Assembly (NCBI GenBank): GCA_018712425.1
Contig: DVHA01000104.1
Coordinates: forward strand, 1-14,678
Direction: 5' to 3'
DNA length: 14,678 bases
From: Candidatus Faecivivens stercoravium
Lineage (GTDB): Bacteria > Bacillota > Clostridia > Oscillospirales > Ruminococcaceae
The notes under the pieces were generated by a model that had not been told where the DNA came from, made no database searches, and saw nothing but the letters and a program-made list of their open reading frames with translations. Both the position numbers and the translations under genes were made by a program. Of the stretch, positions 14,192-14,678 are shown piece after piece (the stretch's first letter is position 1; each line of letters starts with the position of its first letter).

Positions 14192-14288
14192 AATCATCGC
14201 GAAGCGATACCTTCACTTGCCGAAGGCAAATTTCACTGCGCGAAGCGCAATTTCACCCTTCGCTCGTCCCGCAGGGACGAATTTCACT
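14192..14288 (-). repeat. four-hairpin GTGAAA module, copy B, in the 3' UTR of the ABC-transporter gene
   Basis: Read on the minus strand it has the same order of four stems as copy A. The 47 nt at its 3' end are identical to copy A. Stem 1 is TCGTCCC-TGC-GGGACGA instead of TCGTTCC-TGC-GGAACGA, and stem 2 is TGCGC-TTC-GCGCA instead of TGCCCC-TGC-GGGGCA, so both stems stay paired. It begins at the last base of the stop codon. Confidence 0.85.
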
Positions 14289-14678
14289 CACAAATTGTGG
14301 CAGGCGGCGAAGTGCCCGCTCTCCACCTCCCGCAGTGCCGGCGTTTCGCTCCGGCAGCGTTCGGTCGCCCGGGGGCAGCGGTCGCAGAACCGGCAGCCGG
14401 GCTTGGGGTTGATGGGGCTGGAGACCTCCCCCTGCAGATGCTGGGGGGTGTGGGTCCGGCAGTAGGCGGGGTCGGCCACCGGCACCGCCGACAGAAGCCC
14501 CTGGGTATAGGGGTGGGCCGGGCGGTCGTAGAGGGCGGCGGTATCGCCGTATTCGGCCACCGTCCCCAGGTACATGACCACCGTCCGGTCGGCGATATGC
14601 CGGACCATCGACAGGTCATGGGTGATGAAAAGGTAGGTCAGGTCCAGTTCCCGCTGGAACCGCATCAGCATGTTGACC
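14288..14678 (-). CDS. oligopeptide/dipeptide ABC transporter ATP-binding protein, C-terminal part
   Basis: The last 129 codons of an OppD/OppF-type ATPase; the Walker A, signature and Walker B motifs lie beyond the right edge. Visible are the H-loop in YLFITHDLSMVRHIADR, and the C-terminal oligopeptide-transporter domain with RPAHPYTQGLLSAVP and GCRFCDRCPRATERC. This domain is specific to peptide importers (and the related nickel group). The cysteine motif has one cysteine more than the common GCxFHxRCP form; clustered cysteines in this domain bind an Fe-S cluster in some family members, which may apply here. The gene is probably the last of a transporter operon entering from the right, because a four-hairpin module begins at its stop codon. 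Confidence 0.92.
   Translation of the reverse strand, partial: VNMLMRFQRELDLTYLFITHDLSMVRHIADRTVVMYLGTVAEYGDTAALYDRPAHPYTQGLLSAVPVADPAYCRTHTPQHLQGEVSSPINPKPGCRFCDRCPRATERCRSETPALREVESGHFAACHNL

Noticed and set aside
13576..14288. CRISPR array
   Set aside because: The repeated units are hairpins with short constant linkers; there are no unique spacers of uniform length and no cas genes.

Overview
The window looks like chromosomal DNA of a GC-rich, low-branching member of the Firmicutes, most probably a gut-type Clostridia (Oscillospirales/Ruminococcaceae-like). This is inferred from AGGAGG ribosome sites, sigma-A promoters with 17-bp spacers standing in AT-rich islands, many Rho-independent terminators, and the gene families present. 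No rRNA, tRNA, CRISPR array, transposase or phage gene was seen.

Left part (1-3630, all minus strand): an operon-like block with its own strong promoter at 3602-3630. It encodes an AtuA/DUF1446 protein, a separate small AtuA C-terminal-type protein, a membrane-anchored XRE regulator with a second promoter of its own, and a CaiB/BaiF CoA-transferase cut by the window edge. A LacI-family regulator is transcribed divergently from the same intergenic region, where palindromes overlap both promoters, so it is the natural candidate regulator of the atuA operon. The LacI gene meets, stop codon to stop codon, a gene on the minus strand for a PAS protein with a degenerate histidine-kinase-like ATPase domain.

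Middle part (5870-10578): uracil-DNA glycosylase (plus) and a GH13 glycogen branching enzyme (minus) converge on a bidirectional terminator. The branching-enzyme gene is preceded by an unusually long (about 290 nt) leader made almost entirely of hairpins, some mutually exclusive. Upstream are two inverted repeats and a MerR-type promoter (19-bp spacer with dyad) that points into the 3' end of a BmrR-like merR gene. A MATE efflux pump gene lies divergently from merR, across a 389-bp gap with repeat-like hairpins.

Right part (10579-14678): the MATE pump, a GH1 6-phospho-beta-glucosidase with its own promoter, a small XRE repressor gene, and the C-terminal part of an oligopeptide/dipeptide ABC-transporter ATPase. 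The most unusual structure is here: two copies of a roughly 98-nt module of four short hairpins joined by GTGAAA-type linkers. One lies just after the stop of the glucosidase gene and the other begins at the stop of the ABC gene. Both are in the sense orientation of their upstream gene, so they form an inverted pair around the XRE gene. Stems differ between copies by compensatory changes.
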